Source: Flavobacterium chilense
Lineage (GTDB): Bacteria > Bacteroidota > Bacteroidia > Flavobacteriales > Flavobacteriaceae
Assembly: GCF_001602525.1 (NCBI RefSeq)
Contig: NZ_LSYT01000002.1
Coordinates: 310,001 to 374,000 of the forward strand
Direction: 5' to 3'
Length of the DNA: 64,000 nucleotides
This document shows, piece by piece, positions 1-8,063 of the stretch. How positions within the stretch are numbered: the stretch's first letter is position 1; each line of letters starts with the position of its first letter. The notes below the pieces were generated by a model. It worked only from the letters and a program-made list of their open reading frames with translations, did no database searches and was not told the DNA's origin. A program made the position numbers and the translations under genes.

Positions 1-158
1 TAATCAACCGTGTCCAGTAAGTGATCTGTCTGAGCTGATTTCTGCAAATTAGTTTTAACTTTTAGATCAACTGTATAATCAGATCCAATTTTTCCTTCTT
101 CAATCATACATCCGTGGTACGAAAAAGTACGGATGTTTTTTAATTTTATAACTCCCAT
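1..158 (-). CDS. folB: Dihydroneopterin aldolase, N-terminal part (cut by window edge)
   Basis: Reading the minus strand from the ATG at 158 gives an open frame of 52 codons that runs off the window. It begins MGVIKLKNIRTFSYHGCM and continues with EEGKIGSDYTVDLKV. This is the N-terminus of the FolB family: a short strand, then the YHGC/EEGKIG segment that lines the pterin pocket. FolB converts dihydroneopterin to 6-hydroxymethyl-dihydropterin and glycolaldehyde in cytoplasmic folate synthesis. It is divergent from glnS, with about 107 bases between the two start codons. Family identity is inferred from this N-terminal pattern only, because the catalytic C-terminal half lies outside the window. 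Confidence 0.8.
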   Translation of the reverse strand, partial: MGVIKLKNIRTFSYHGCMIEEGKIGSDYTVDLKVKTNLQKSAQTDHLLDTVD

Positions 159-177
159 TTTCTTATTATTTAGGACT

Positions 178-238
178 TAAAGTTTCAGGTTTTGTGCCAC
201 TTAAATAACTTTAAACCTGAAACCTGAAACCTTTTTTT
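178..238. repeat. Dyad-rich intergenic motif with a T8 tail between folB and glnS
   Basis: AGTTTCAGGTTT (181-192) can pair with AAACCTGAAAC copies at about 213-229, and the right arm is itself a tandem GAAACCT repeat followed by a T run. It resembles a terminator but sits in the shared upstream region of two divergent genes, so it would end neither transcript. Similar heptamer-like dyads occur at 7953-8015 and 14460-14498. It may be a degenerate interspersed repeat or a leader element. Confidence 0.4.
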
Positions 239-246
239 TATCTTTG
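239..246 (+). promoter_or_regulatory. Probable -7 promoter element of glnS
   Basis: TATCTTTG matches the Flavobacterium -7 consensus TAnnTTTG and lies 19 bases before the glnS ATG. No clear TTG is present 17-23 bases upstream, because that place is taken by the CCTGAAA repeat. The call therefore rests on one element. Confidence 0.45.
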
Positions 247-265
247 CTAAAATTACTATAAAATA

Positions 266-2383
266 ATGGCATCAGAAGAGAAATCACTCAATTTTATTGA
301 ACAAATCATAGAAGAAGATTTAAAATCAGGTCTTTCTAAAACTAAACTTCATTTTCGTTTTCCACCAGAACCAAACGGATATTTACATATTGGACATGCA
401 AGTTCTATTGCATTAAATTTTGGATTAGGGATTGATTATCAATCTCCTGTAAATTTACGTTTTGATGATACGAACCCTGAAAAAGAAGAACAGGAATTTG
501 TTGATGCAATTAAAAAAGACGTTGAATGGCTGGGATATAACTGGTCTGAAGAACGATATGCTTCTGATTATTTTCAACAATTGTACGATTGGGCTGTTTT
601 ATTAATTAAAAAAGATAAAGCATATGTAGACAGTCAGTCTTCTGAAGATATGGCGATTCAAAAAGGAACACCATCAACTACAGGAACTGATAGTCCGTAT
701 AGAAATCGTTCTGTTGCAGAGAATCTGGATTTATTTGAAAGAATGAAAAATGGTGAATTTGAAGCCGGAACTCATATTCTTCGTGCTAAAATTGACATGA
801 AATCAACTAATATGTTGATGCGTGATCCTATCATGTACAGGATTTTACACAAGCATCATCATAGAACGGGAGATGCATGGAAAATTTATCCAATGTACGA
901 TTGGGCACACGGACAAAGTGATTATTTAGAGGGTATTTCACATTCATTTTGTACACTTGAATTTTTGCCTCACCGCGAATTATACGATTGGTTTTTAGAT
1001 CAGATTTTAGATGAAAATAAACTACGTCCAAAGCAAAGAGAATTTGCCAGACGTAATTTATCACATACTGTTGTTAGTAAAAGAAAATTACAGCAACTAG
1101 TTAAAGAAAAGCATGTTAACGGTTGGGATGATCCAAGAATGTCAACTATTTCTGGGTTAAGAAGAAGAGGTTATACAGCTGCATCTTTACGTAATTTTGC
1201 TAACACAATTGGTATTGCAAAACGTGATAATTTAATCAATGTATCAGTTTTAGAATTTTGTATTCGTGAAGATTTGAACAAAATTGCACCTCGTGTAATG
1301 GCAGTTTTAGATCCGGTAAAATTGGTTATTACCAATTATCCAGAAGGAAAAGAAGAGTGGCTTGAAGCCGAAAATAATCAGGAAGATGAAAATGCAGGAT
1401 TCAGAAAAGTACCTTTTTCACGTGAATTATATATCGAAAGAGAAGACTTTTTAGAAGAAGCTCCGGCAAAATATTTCCGTTTGACTTTAGGAAAAGAAGT
1501 ACGCCTTAAAAATGCATATATCATTAAAGGTGAAAGTGTTATAAAAGATGCTGAAGGCAATATTACTGAAATTCATGTAACTTATGATACTGATTCTTTG
1601 AGTGGAAGCGGAACCGAAGCAAGCCAAAGAAAAGTGTCCGGAACTTTGCATTGGGTTTCTATCCCTCATGCAGTTCAGGCAGAAGTTCGTTTGTATGATC
1701 GTTTGTTTATAGATGAAGCACCAGATAGTTATAAAGAGAAAAATTTCTTAGATTTTGTTAATCCAAATTCATTAGAAATTGTGACAGGATTTGTTGAACC
1801 AAGTTTAGCAACTGCTCAAAATGAAGATAAATTTCAGTTTCAACGTTTAGGTTATTTTACTGTTGATAAAGACTCAACTCTTTCAAAATTAGTGTTTAAC
1901 AAAACTGTTGGATTGAAAGATGCCTGGGAAGAAAAAGGTAAAAAAGAAGAAAACAGTATCAATAATTCTTTAAAAGAAATCAACAAATATTTTAAAGTAG
2001 AAACAAAACCGGAACGTATTGCGATTGAAAGTGCAATAGGGGAGAACATCAAAAATGTTTCAAGCTTTTCTTTATTACAAAATTCATTAAAGAAGAATAT
2101 CAACAATAATAAGGCTTCGTTGTTGTTTTCTCAGTTTATTTTAAAATATTCAAACTGGAAATCTGATGATTTTGAAGCTGATGATGTGAAGAAATTATAT
2201 TCAATGTCTTTAAAAAGTGAATCAACTTACGTTCGATCAAAAGCACTTTTAAATTTAAGAGATATTGAAAACGAAAGTTTCAGAAATCAGTTTGATGACG
2301 AAATTTTGAAATTATATTCAAATCCTCCAAAAAATGCTTCTGAAAGAGAAATTGAAATTCTTTCTGAAATGGTAAAGAAATAA
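266..2383 (+). CDS. glnS: Glutaminyl-tRNA synthetase with long C-terminal extension
   Basis: This class I aminoacyl-tRNA synthetase charges tRNA-Gln with glutamine in the cytoplasm. The HIGH motif is HIGH at residues 41-44 within PPEPNGYLHIGHA. The KMSKS loop is the GlnRS form VVSKRK at 269-274. The anticodon-binding beta-barrels follow at roughly 340-560. At 705 residues it is about 150 longer than the E. coli enzyme. From about residue 570 there is an extra, mostly helical, Lys/Glu/Asn-rich tail. Bacteroidota GlnRS enzymes are often annotated as YqeY-domain fusions, and this tail sits where that domain would be, but no YqeY signature can be identified by eye. A strong hairpin terminator follows at once, so the gene is probably monocistronic. 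Confidence 0.96.
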   Translation: MASEEKSLNFIEQIIEEDLKSGLSKTKLHFRFPPEPNGYLHIGHASSIALNFGLGIDYQSPVNLRFDDTNPEKEEQEFVDAIKKDVEWLGYNWSEERYASDYFQQLYDWAVLLIKKDKAYVDSQSSEDMAIQKGTPSTTGTDSPYRNRSVAENLDLFERMKNGEFEAGTHILRAKIDMKSTNMLMRDPIMYRILHKHHHRTGDAWKIYPMYDWAHGQSDYLEGISHSFCTLEFLPHRELYDWFLDQILDENKLRPKQREFARRNLSHTVVSKRKLQQLVKEKHVNGWDDPRMSTISGLRRRGYTAASLRNFANTIGIAKRDNLINVSVLEFCIREDLNKIAPRVMAVLDPVKLVITNYPEGKEEWLEAENNQEDENAGFRKVPFSRELYIEREDFLEEAPAKYFRLTLGKEVRLKNAYIIKGESVIKDAEGNITEIHVTYDTDSLSGSGTEASQRKVSGTLHWVSIPHAVQAEVRLYDRLFIDEAPDSYKEKNFLDFVNPNSLEIVTGFVEPSLATAQNEDKFQFQRLGYFTVDKDSTLSKLVFNKTVGLKDAWEEKGKKEENSINNSLKEINKYFKVETKPERIAIESAIGENIKNVSSFSLLQNSLKKNINNNKASLLFSQFILKYSNWKSDDFEADDVKKLYSMSLKSESTYVRSKALLNLRDIENESFRNQFDDEILKLYSNPPKNASEREIEILSEMVKK

Positions 2384-3574
2384 TATAATCAGAATCTATT
2401 AAAAAGCGCTTTTATAAGCGCTTTTTTTTATTATATATGAATTCTATTAAAAGATATAATTTTATAAATATTTTAGATTAAAAGTGACTTTCATAAACTT
2501 ATTTTAAGCTTATTTTTTACTTCTTTTAACTCATTAATCATCTTTTAAAAAATCGTTTAATACAAGCTTTTATTTTAGTTTTAGCTATCATTTTAAGTAG
2601 TTTTTCCAGTTTTTAACATAGAATTGTTTATAAAGTGAATTTTAAATTAAAGTCAATTAAAATTTCTACCCGTTTTTTGACTTTTTTAATTTGATGACAA
2701 TTATTTTTATAATTAATAAATTATAATTATCGAAAAATTATTTATAGTAATTTATTATTATTATTTAATAAAACTATTGAATTTGTATTTTTAATAATAT
2801 ATAACGATTAAAATAGGCTTTTATAGATTAAATTTCAGCTATTTTTTTATTTCTTTGACCTTATGAATCATCTTTAAAAAGATCATTAATTAGAAGTCTT
2901 TATTTTAATTTTCGATTTTATTTTATCTTTTTTATGCTTTTCAGGAAAGATTTTCTTCTAAAATCGTATTCTGATTTACTTTTATAGAATTTTTACCAGA
3001 GAGTTTATTGAATCAATTTTAATGATGTAAAATAATATTTGATTAGTTTTTTATTATTATTTATATTTTTTATTTAAAAATATATTTTAATAAATTATTT
3101 TTATTAAAATCAACCTTCATAAATCGATTTTAAGACATTTTTTTACTTCTTCTATGTCATTAATCATCTTTTGAATTATTGTTGATTTTTGATCTTTATT
3201 TTAATTTTTGACCTTGTTTTTCTTAGTTTAACGGGTTGTTAACATACAATTGTTTATAAAGTTGGTATTTTTATAAAAAGGTCAAATCTAAAGTGTCAAA
3301 TTTCGAAATACACTTAAGAATAGAATCTGAGTTTTTCTAAAATTTAAAAAATGTGTAATTTTTGATTTTAGATAGAATTCTAAATCTGAATTCTAAAAAT
3401 TGATATTATGGTCAATTTGAATTGTGATTGCATTTTGATAATACTGTAGCGTAAAAGTATTTTTTTTAAAGTATTTCATAATTTATAAATTTCATAAAAT
3501 TAGTTTTATGGGTTATTAGAAATTTTGTCTTTTGTTTTGGCATTAAACAATTTCAATCTTTAAATTTTAATCTT
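2384..3574. repeat. Gene-free AT-rich stretch with three decayed copies of an approximately 300 bp repeat
   Basis: No credible reading frame occurs here. Three segments share the order (a) a T-rich run ending near ACTTCTT, (b) a TCATTAATCATCTTTT-like core, (c) TCTTTATTTTAATTTT. The cores are at about 2531, 2861 (as TTATGAATCATCTTT) and 3157, spaced 330 and 296 bases. Copies one and three also share a TTAACATA(G/C)AATTGTTTATAAAGT block at 2612-2635 and 3239-3262. Identity is only moderate and compositional bias contributes, but the conserved order of blocks argues for duplicated DNA that has drifted. No terminal inverted repeats or transposase remains were found. A short inverted/direct GAATTCTAAATCTGAATTC motif sits near 3380. 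Confidence 0.55.
2401..2429 (+). terminator. Rho-independent terminator of glnS
   Basis: AAAAGCGCTT, a four-base loop (TTAT), then AAGCGCTTTT running into a T tract. It starts about 18 bases after the glnS stop. Confidence 0.9.
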
Positions 3575-4054
3575 ATGAAAATCTTATTTTTTACGCTATC
3601 GATTTTATTTGCTAATGTAGCAATTTCTCAAACGCACCAAATTACAAAACACAATGGGGAACAACTGGATGTTAATTTTATAAAATTAGAAAATGATCTG
3701 GTTTATTATTCTTTTAACGGAAGTTCTGAAGAACATAAAATCAGTAAATATGCTGTTTCACAATTAACCAATAAACAAACTAATCAAACTCAGAAAATTT
3801 CTGATAAAGTAATAGTAGATTCAAAATCAGATTATAAATTCGTTACAGTTTTATCTCAGGACAAGACAATAGGTTTAAAACAAGTAGCTAATTTTTCAGG
3901 AGTTTCGACAAAAACAAAAGGTGAACCGCCAATTGCAAATCAAAATCAAACAGCTATGAGAATCAAAACACAATCAGCTTCAAATGGATATCCGTTTGTG
4001 AGCATCATAGAAAAAGGTGATGGTAAGTATGAGGCAGTTGCTTATGCGTATTAA
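3575..4054 (+). CDS. Secreted protein of unknown function
   Basis: This 159-residue protein has an N-terminal signal peptide (MKILFFTLSILFANVAISQ, probable cleavage after about residue 19). The mature part starts with a small beta-rich segment (HQITKHNGEQLDVNFIKLENDLVYYSF) followed by a Gln/Thr/Lys-rich linker and a C-terminal patch ending in YEAVAYAY. No enzyme motif, lipobox or T9SS sorting domain is visible. It stands alone after the 1.2 kb gene-free stretch. The family is not recognised; the export prediction is the only supported property. Confidence 0.75.
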   Translation: MKILFFTLSILFANVAISQTHQITKHNGEQLDVNFIKLENDLVYYSFNGSSEEHKISKYAVSQLTNKQTNQTQKISDKVIVDSKSDYKFVTVLSQDKTIGLKQVANFSGVSTKTKGEPPIANQNQTAMRIKTQSASNGYPFVSIIEKGDGKYEAVAYAY

Positions 4055-4145
4055 ATTTATTGTTAATTTAAATTAAATTACGATTAATCAATAATTTATA
4101 ATTCAAAAAAAGACTACCTTTATTAATCAATTAAATTTTAATATT

Positions 4146-4472
4146 ATGTCAAAAAATTTAAATACTATTGCAGCAATCCTGGCGGGAGCTGCAGCAGGAG
4201 CAGCTATTGGGATTTTATTTGCTCCGGACAAAGGATCTAAAACACGTGCAAAATTAAAAGAAGGTATAGATGATGCTGCACATAATCTGAAAGATTCATT
4301 ATCAGCAAGTTCTGAAGTTTTACGTGAAAAATTTACTCACGCAAAGAAAAATCTTGATGGAACTTATGATGAATTACTTTCTAATATGAGTTATAAAACA
4401 GAAGAAGTAATTACTTTTTTAGAATCTAAACTAGCTGACTTAAAAGCGCAAAACGCTAAACTTCAGAAATAA
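4146..4472 (+). CDS. YtxH-domain protein
   Basis: This 108-residue protein has a Gly/Ala-rich hydrophobic helix near the N-terminus (about residues 8-27, LAGAAAGAAIGILFAPDKG). The APDKGSKTRAKL segment after it is characteristic of YtxH / GvpP-like proteins. The rest is charged and probably coiled coil. Members are small membrane-anchored proteins often linked to envelope or osmotic stress, and their biochemical role is not established. It precedes a holin-like gene and a small partner, an association common in Flavobacteria. A long stem at 4481-4567 separates it from the next gene. Confidence 0.85.
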   Translation: MSKNLNTIAAILAGAAAGAAIGILFAPDKGSKTRAKLKEGIDDAAHNLKDSLSASSEVLREKFTHAKKNLDGTYDELLSNMSYKTEEVITFLESKLADLKAQNAKLQK

Positions 4473-4480
4473 TAATACAT

Positions 4481-4570
4481 AAAGCACAAAGCTTAATGTG
4501 ATTTTGATGATTACTTTGATTATAGTATAATCTTAGTTCAATTATAAATTCATAAGTTTTGTGCTTTTTT
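4481..4570 (+). terminator. Long-range stem with T tract between the YtxH and holin-like genes
   Basis: AAAGCACAAAGCTTA at 4481-4495 pairs over 15 positions (one G-U) with TAAGTTTTGTGCTTT at 4553-4567, followed by more T residues. The 57-base loop contains a perfect GATTATA-G-TATAATC dyad at 4518-4532. It could end the ytxH transcript or act as an attenuator controlling the downstream pair, whose ATG is at 4587. Confidence 0.45.
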
Positions 4571-4586
4571 AATTTTAATAACCATT

Positions 4587-4937
4587 ATGGCTTTTGAAGA
4601 ATTAAAAGAAAATACTGAAAATATTCAGGATCAGGCTAAAGTTTATCTGGACAGTCATCTGGCATATTATAAACTTTGGGGATTTAAGGTTGCAATGAAA
4701 TCAACAACTTTAATTTTTAAGTTTACTTTGATTTTGTTGTGTTTTAGTATGGTAATGATTTTTGGATCTTTTGCCGCTGCTTATGCTTTTGGATCTTTGT
4801 TTGAAAGTAATGCACTTGGATTTTTGGCAGTAGGAGGGATCTATTTAGTATTTACCATTTTACTTTTCTTTATAAAAGACAAGTTTGTTGAAGGTCCTAT
4901 ATTAGAAAAATTCTCAGAAATCTTTTTTAACGACTAA
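4587..4937 (+). CDS. Holin-like membrane protein (phage holin family / DUF1469-like)
   Basis: This 116-residue protein has an amphipathic N-terminal helix and two transmembrane segments at about residues 45-68 and 73-93. The topology and the final KDKFVEGPILEKFSEIFF helix resemble the small holin-X/DUF1469 proteins, often mislabelled as competence proteins in Flavobacterium. There is no lysin or phage gene nearby, so a lysis role is unlikely. A membrane-stress role with the flanking YtxH and small soluble protein is the inference. The next gene begins two bases after its stop. Confidence 0.75.
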   Translation: MAFEELKENTENIQDQAKVYLDSHLAYYKLWGFKVAMKSTTLIFKFTLILLCFSMVMIFGSFAAAYAFGSLFESNALGFLAVGGIYLVFTILLFFIKDKFVEGPILEKFSEIFFND

Positions 4938-4939
4938 TT

Positions 4940-5194
4940 ATGGAGACAAAAAAATACTCATCATACGCAGAAATCGAAAGAGATTTAGAAATTTTAAAAC
5001 TGGAGAAAGAGATTAATTATCAAAAATTAGTTTTAAATGTTCAACGAACAAAAGAGATTATTACTCCACAATATATTGTTGGTGGCGTTTTTTCTTCTTA
5101 TAAAGAATATGTATTGAACTCATATCCACAAATTTTACAATCGATTTTACCCTATATTATCAATTGGTTTATCAATAAAAAAAGAGGCAAATAA
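4940..5194 (+). CDS. Small conserved protein (possibly DUF6327), cotranscribed with the holin-like gene
   Basis: This 84-residue protein starts METKKYSSYAEIERDLEIL and continues with a charged helix (residues 8-35). It ends with a weakly hydrophobic segment and a basic tail (INWFINKKRGK). The start codon lies two bases after the upstream stop, so the two genes are translationally close. It matches the small partner often found after the holin-like gene in Flavobacteria. The DUF number is from memory and uncertain, and no function is known. Confidence 0.75.
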   Translation: METKKYSSYAEIERDLEILKLEKEINYQKLVLNVQRTKEIITPQYIVGGVFSSYKEYVLNSYPQILQSILPYIINWFINKKRGK

Positions 5195-5206
5195 GCCTCT
5201 TTTTTG
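5178..5206 (+). terminator. Terminator of the YtxH/holin-like cassette
   Basis: AAAGAGGC, loop AAATAA, GCCTCTTTTTT. The left arm overlaps the last codons and the stop codon of the 84-residue gene, so the gene end and terminator are shared. Confidence 0.85.
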
Positions 5207-5217
5207 TTTTTCTGTAA

Positions 5218-6198
5218 TTATTTTATTTCCGGTTGAATGTCATCTTCATAACCAGATTGAGGTTCAATAGGTTTTGGTTTCACAATTTTCTTATTGTTTT
5301 TCTTCATCATTTCGCCAACCTGATTAGATGCAGTAAATGAAGCAACCATATTATTTAGCATATCACTTCCGGCTTGTGGAGAGTTTGGTAGCAATATTAG
5401 ATTTGAATTTGCATCAGCACCAATAGCTTGTAAAGTATCATAATGTTGAGTTACCACAATTAGGGCAGAAGCTTCCTGAGAATTAATTCCAACATTGTTC
5501 AAAACTTCAACACTTTCTACTAAACCTCTTGCAATCTCACGACGTTGATCTGCAATACCTTGTCCTTGTAAACGTTTACTTTCTGCTTCAGCTTTTGCTT
5601 TTGCAACAATTCTAATTCTTGAACTTTCAGCTTCAAATTCAGCAGCTGTTTTTTCTCTGTCAGCAGCATTAATTCTGTTCATGGCATTTTTTACCTGAAT
5701 GTCCGGATCAATATCAGTTACCAAAGTATTGATAATATCATATCCGTAAGTAGTCATAGCTTCGTTCAATTCTCTTTTTACAGCAATTGCGATATCATCT
5801 TTTCTTTCAAAAACATCATCCAGTTTTAGCTTAGGAACTTCAGCACGAACAACATCAAATACATAAGCAGTAATCTGATCGTGAGGATATTCCAGTTTAT
5901 AAAAAGCATCATATACTTTTTCCTGGATCACTTTAAACTGAACCGAAACTTTCATTTTGATGAAAACGTTGTCTTTGGTTTTAGTTTCAATGATAACATC
6001 CAGCTGTTGAATTTTAAGATTTACGCGTCCGGCCAATCGATCAACCAACGGAATTTTCAATTGTAAACCTGAATTTCTGACACTCAAAAATTTACCAAAC
6101 CTTTCTATAATTACAGATGATTGTTGTTTCACCGTAAAAAAGGAAGACATTAAAATAAAGAATGCAAGAACTAAAATGATAATAAATGCTGTGTTCAT
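5218..6198 (-). CDS. SPFH / Band 7 (stomatin-like) membrane protein
   Basis: This 326-residue protein has one N-terminal transmembrane helix (about residues 3-22). The SPFH domain follows (QSSVIIERFGKFLSVRNSGLQLKIPLVD to about residue 190), with the KIQQLDV and DVVRAEVPKLKLDDVFERKDDIA segments typical of stomatin/QmcA proteins. An Ala/Glu-rich coiled coil (about 175-225) carries the AEAESKRLQGQGIADQRREIARG motif. Such proteins oligomerise at the membrane and often scaffold proteases. No NfeD partner gene adjoins it; the gene is alone, convergent with the YtxH cassette and behind gltX. The C-terminus is a charged Pro/Lys tail. Confidence 0.92.
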   Translation of the reverse strand: MNTAFIIILVLAFFILMSSFFTVKQQSSVIIERFGKFLSVRNSGLQLKIPLVDRLAGRVNLKIQQLDVIIETKTKDNVFIKMKVSVQFKVIQEKVYDAFYKLEYPHDQITAYVFDVVRAEVPKLKLDDVFERKDDIAIAVKRELNEAMTTYGYDIINTLVTDIDPDIQVKNAMNRINAADREKTAAEFEAESSRIRIVAKAKAEAESKRLQGQGIADQRREIARGLVESVEVLNNVGINSQEASALIVVTQHYDTLQAIGADANSNLILLPNSPQAGSDMLNNMVASFTASNQVGEMMKKNNKKIVKPKPIEPQSGYEDDIQPEIK

Positions 6199-6272
6199 GG
6201 TAATATTGATTTAGTTTTTATGATCTCGTAAATTACGAATATTCTTCCAATTTCAATTTTTAAAAGTATAAA

Positions 6273-6310
6273 AAAAACGCTAAGTTTATTTTATCATATA
6301 CTTAGCGTTT
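6273..6310 (-). terminator. Terminator of gltX
   Basis: AACGCTAAGT (6276-6285) pairs with ACTTAGCGTT (6300-6309). Read on the minus strand the stem runs into TTTTTT, so it ends gltX transcription before the SPFH gene. Confidence 0.8.
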
Positions 6311-6394
6311 AATTTAAAATTTATTCTTTTACCACTAAAAGATTAAGAAAATTAAGTTTTGCTTTATGAACTTAATATCTTAAAGGTAAAAAAA

Positions 6395-7900
6395 TTATAA
6401 AGTAGCAATTGCTTTCTGAATTCTCGAAATAGTTTCTTCTTTTCCAATGATCTCAACAATGTCAAATAGGTGAGGACCTTTTAATGCTCCAACCAAACTT
6501 AAACGGAAAGGCTGCATAACTTTACCCATTCCAATTTCATTTTTAGTCAACCAGTCTTTTACAATAGTTTCAATATTTGCAGATGTAAAATTTTCTATAT
6601 TTTCTAAAACAGAAATCAATTCCTGCATCAAAGTTGGAGTTTCTTCCTTCCAGTTTTTGCTTGCTTTTTCATCATAAGATGTTGGTGCCTGGAAAAAGAA
6701 ATCAGTCAAATCCCAAAATTCAGAAACAAAATGTGCTCTTTCTTTAATCAATGAAACGATTTTTGTTGTCAATTCAAGAGAAGGAGAGAAGCCTTTTTCT
6801 TCTAAAATTGGAGAGAAACTTTTCGCTAAATCTTCATTATTTTGCTTGATAAGATATTGGTGATTGAACCATTTGTTTTTCTCCGGATCAAATTTAGCTC
6901 CTGATTTATGAACTCTGTTCAGGTCAAAAGCTTCTACTAATTCTTCTAAAGAAAATAATTCTTTGTCTGTTCCGTCATTCCAGCCTAATAGCGCAAGGAA
7001 ATTTACAACCGCTTCCGGGAAAAATCCTTTCTCTCTGTAACCGGAAGAAATGCTTTCTTTAGTTTTCCATTCTAATGGAAATACAGGAAATCCTAATTTA
7101 TCACCATCTCTTTTAGATAATTTTCCGTTTCCAATTGGTTTCAAAATCAAAGGTAAATGTGCAAATTCAGGAGCATCCCAACCAAAAGCTCTGTATAATA
7201 AAACGTGAAGAGGCATAGATGGTAACCATTCTTCACCACGAATTACGTGTGAAGTTTCCATCAAATGATCATCAACAATATTGGCTAAATGATAAGTTGG
7301 CATTCCGTCACTTTTAAACAATACTTTATCATCAAGTAAACTTGTTTCAAATTTTACATCACCACGAATGATATCTTTTAAATGTAAAGTTTCATCAACA
7401 GGAGTTTTAAAACGGATTACATAATGTTCTCCATTTGCAATTCTTTTAGCAACTTCATCAGCAGAAATTACTAAAGATGTATCTAGTTTTTCACGATTGG
7501 TATGATTATAAATAAATGTTTTTCCTTCAGCTTCTTGTTCTTTTCTCAAAGTATCAAGAGCTTCCGGAGTATCAAAAGCATAATATGCCCACCCAGAATT
7601 GATTAGTTGATCAGCATAAGTTTGATATAATTCCTTACGATCACTTTGTCTGTATGGACCAAATTTTTCATTTTTTCCAACAGTTTCTTCTGGCGAAATA
7701 CCTAACCATTCCAGCGCTTCCATAATATAAGCTTCGGCACCCGGAACAAAACGAGTCTGATCTGTGTCTTCAATTCTTAAGTAAAAAACACCATTGTTTT
7801 TTTTGGCAAATAAATAATTAAATAGGGCAGTACGAACTCCGCCAATATGTAATGGTCCGGTTGGACTTGGTGCAAAACGCACACGAACTTGCTTTGACAT
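6395..7900 (-). CDS. gltX: Glutamyl-tRNA synthetase
   Basis: This 501-residue class I synthetase attaches glutamate to tRNA-Glu. The HIGH motif is HIGG at residues 18-21 in RFAPSPTGPLHIGG. The KMSKS-type loop is KLSKRDG at 260-266. The all-helical anticodon-binding half follows. Length is normal for bacterial GltX. Both GlnRS and GltX lie in this window, so direct Gln-tRNA charging is available in addition to GltX. The start is supported by the conserved MSKQVRVRFAPSPTG opening. Confidence 0.98.
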   Translation of the reverse strand: MSKQVRVRFAPSPTGPLHIGGVRTALFNYLFAKKNNGVFYLRIEDTDQTRFVPGAEAYIMEALEWLGISPEETVGKNEKFGPYRQSDRKELYQTYADQLINSGWAYYAFDTPEALDTLRKEQEAEGKTFIYNHTNREKLDTSLVISADEVAKRIANGEHYVIRFKTPVDETLHLKDIIRGDVKFETSLLDDKVLFKSDGMPTYHLANIVDDHLMETSHVIRGEEWLPSMPLHVLLYRAFGWDAPEFAHLPLILKPIGNGKLSKRDGDKLGFPVFPLEWKTKESISSGYREKGFFPEAVVNFLALLGWNDGTDKELFSLEELVEAFDLNRVHKSGAKFDPEKNKWFNHQYLIKQNNEDLAKSFSPILEEKGFSPSLELTTKIVSLIKERAHFVSEFWDLTDFFFQAPTSYDEKASKNWKEETPTLMQELISVLENIENFTSANIETIVKDWLTKNEIGMGKVMQPFRLSLVGALKGPHLFDIVEIIGKEETISRIQKAIATL

Positions 7901-7917
7901 TTGTTTAAATTTTGATG

Positions 7918-7925
7918 CAAAGATA
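7918..7925 (-). promoter_or_regulatory. Probable -7 element of gltX
   Basis: CAAAGATA on the plus strand reads TATCTTTG on the minus strand, a match to TAnnTTTG, ending 17 bases before the gltX start. No well-spaced TTG was found upstream. Confidence 0.45.
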
Positions 7926-7943
7926 CGATATTAGTCAAAAGCC

Positions 7944-8015
7944 TAAAGTCGAAAGTCTGAAAGGTTTTTAGCTGTGTGCTAAACTTTTGACTTTCGACTT
8001 TTGACTTTCAGACTT
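7944..8015. repeat. AAAGTC/GAAAGTC dyad motif between gltX and the DUF4175-like gene
   Basis: AAGTCTGAAAG at 7953-7963 is the exact reverse complement of CTTTCAGACTT at 8005-8015. Between them are several copies of a (C/G)ACTTT(C/T) heptamer-like unit. The region lies between divergent genes and is of the same style as 178-238. Confidence 0.5.
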
Positions 8016-8063
8016 ATCGTTATAATTACTACTTTTATGGGTTATAAATAAAACAGATTCACA

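Noticed and set aside
4587..4937. Holin-like gene as sign of a prophage
   Set aside because: There is no integrase, structural, lysin or regulatory phage gene nearby. This protein family is chromosomal in Flavobacteria.
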